Below, piece after piece: positions 63,125 to 64,000 of a stretch of 64,000 nt of DNA. Both the position numbers and the translations under genes were made by a program. Within the stretch, counting starts at the first letter, position 1. Each line of letters starts with the position of its first letter. The DNA lies in contig NZ_KQ948735.1 of NCBI RefSeq assembly GCF_001514195.1, positions 1,334,055 through 1,398,054 on the forward strand, written 5' to 3'. This DNA comes from Streptomyces griseorubiginosus (GTDB taxonomy: Bacteria > Actinomycetota > Actinomycetes > Streptomycetales > Streptomycetaceae). The notes beneath the pieces are model-generated. The model was not told the DNA's origin and made no database searches. It worked only from the letters and a program-made list of their open reading frames with translations.

Positions 63125-63766
63125 ATGATCACGCCCCCGGACCGTACGCCACTGCCACGAGACTTCTTCGACCGCCCTGTACTGGAGGTCGCCCCCGATC
63201 TCCTCGGCCGGCTCCTCGTCCGTACGACCCCGGACGGTCCGATCGTGCTCCGCATCACGGAGGTCGAGGCCTACGACGGCCAGAACGACCCCGGCTCCCA
63301 CGCCTATCGCGGCCGCACGGCCCGCAACGACGTGATGTTCGGTCCGCCCGGCCATGTGTACGTCTACTTCACCTACGGCATGTGGTTCTGCATGAACCTC
63401 GTCTGCGGCGAGGAGGGCCGGGCGAGCGCCGTCCTGCTCCGTGCCGGCGAGGTCCTCGAAGGCACGGAACTGGCTCGCAAACGTCGACTCTCGGCCCGAA
63501 ATGACAAAGAACTGGCCAAAGGACCGGCCCGCCTGGCCACCGCCCTGGGCGTGGACCGGGCCCTGGACGGCACGGACGCCTGCGCCGCGGGCGAGACCCC
63601 GTTGAGGGTGCTCACCGGCACCCCGGTCACCTCCGACCAGGTACTCAACGGTCCGCGCACCGGAGTGGCCGGCGAAGGAGGCGTGCACCCCTGGCGGTTC
63701 TGGGTCGCCAACGACCCGACGGTGAGCCCCTATCGGGCCCATGTCCCGAGGCGCCGCTCAAGTTGA
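63125..63766 (+). CDS. DNA-3-methyladenine glycosylase (AAG/MPG family)
   Basis: 213 aa base-excision repair enzyme, removing alkylated purines. The catalytic Glu region is [20 protein letters not shown]; the DNA-intercalating Tyr is in [20 protein letters not shown]. Length is standard. The ATG follows a TACGCTCG leader; the TGA overlaps the -35 box of the rRNA promoter. The gene is alone on its strand. Confidence 0.92.
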   Translation: MITPPDRTPLPRDFFDRPVLEVAPDLLGRLLVRTTPDGPIVLRITEVEAYDGQNDPGSHAYRGRTARNDVMFGPPGHVYVYFTYGMWFCMNLVCGEEGRASAVLLRAGEVLEGTELARKRRLSARNDKELAKGPARLATALGVDRALDGTDACAAGETPLRVLTGTPVTSDQVLNGPRTGVAGEGGVHPWRFWVANDPTVSPYRAHVPRRRSS

Positions 63767-64000
63767 CTCGCTCTTGGAAGATGCGTAACGTAGCCCGAGC
63801 CGCTTGACCCGGTTACGGCGATCGCCAGCAGCCGAGAGCGGCCAAACCACTACCTACGACATCCCCTCGGCGGGGGCGATTTCGGCGTGCCCGCACGCCC
63901 GAATTCGAACTCGCGGAACTCGATTATGAGTTGCCGAGGGAATGGGCTAACGTAGTGAATGTCGAAAGGCCCCGCCGACAGGGAATCAGGCCCGAAAGGA
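63763..64000 (+). promoter_or_regulatory. Promoter and leader of a putative rRNA operon (16S not in window)
   Basis: TTGACT (63763-63768), a 17-nt spacer and TAACGT (63786-63791) give a consensus-like strong promoter; the -35 box overlaps the stop codon of the glycosylase gene. TAACGTAG recurs at 63948. The last 60 bases have the AT-richer, purine-rich look of Streptomyces 16S leaders, with CGAAAGG sequences. No coding sequence is seen in these 234 bases. The rRNA gene itself is off the right edge, so this is inferred. Confidence 0.55.

Overview
The window is a stretch of Streptomyces chromosome. Supporting signs are very high G+C with G/C third codon positions, frequent GTG and TTG starts, many ATGA/GTGA stop-start overlaps, two chaplins, a Gbn-type nucleoid protein, an Asp23/AmaP cluster and a streptophobe-family gene. 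From memory, the gene order matches the chpE-fabG-fabI-tyrS-moaA-gbn-pitH2-cobQ core region of S. coelicolor. No insertion sequence, prophage, integrase, CRISPR array or tRNA is visible, so this looks like chromosome core rather than an island.

Layout, left to right. 1-2.0 kb: end of a cobalamin operon (cobD, truncated cobQ) behind a B12 riboswitch. 2.1-3.7 kb: low-affinity phosphate transporter plus a small membrane protein behind a PHO-box-like repeat. 3.8-9.1 kb: class II aldolase, membrane-anchored hydrolase, unknown protein, VOC protein, zinc metallopeptidase. 9.2-12.4 kb: possible leaderless 7-codon leader ORF, ABC-F ATPase, Gbn-type protein, enoyl-CoA hydratase. 12.5-15.8 kb: Asp23/AmaP envelope cluster. 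15.8-21.2 kb: an SDR without the catalytic Tyr/Lys, GH15 hydrolase, a 63-bp minisatellite, SURF1, a zinc-ribbon protein and an exonuclease. 21.2-27.3 kb: VIT-family transporter, fatty acid hydroxylase, YhhN, alcohol dehydrogenase, CopD-type membrane protein, CoA-transferase.

27.4-32.8 kb: two tandem secreted subtilases, then a DUF485/ActP symporter pair. 33-41.4 kb: moaA, small proteins, tyrS, pmbA/tldD, fabG/fabI. 41.5-45.1 kb: small secreted protein, GntR regulator divergent from an MFS exporter with a 36-aa satellite protein, SixA-like phosphatase. 45.3-52.4 kb: serB, streptophobe protein, FHA-FHA-ABC transporter, secreted transglycosylase. 52.7-58.3 kb: queA-like gene coupled to an SDR, GAF kinase/NarL regulator pair, two Cys-less chaplins, unknown protein. 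58.4-63.8 kb: ABC ATPase, NfeD/SPFH pair, HNH nuclease, PEBP protein, Spo0M, 3-methyladenine glycosylase. The right edge looks like the promoter and leader of an rRNA operon whose 16S gene lies outside.

The most unusual signals are non-coding. Several gene 3' ends, mostly at convergent junctions, carry short tandem duplications that include the stop codon (about 7.6, 12.5, 18.5-18.85 and 24.75 kb). A dispersed 41-bp element with a 19-bp invariant core recurs between genes. The palindrome ACGCGCGCGT occurs nine times, always inside genes. Two genes and one micro-ORF appear to be leaderless.
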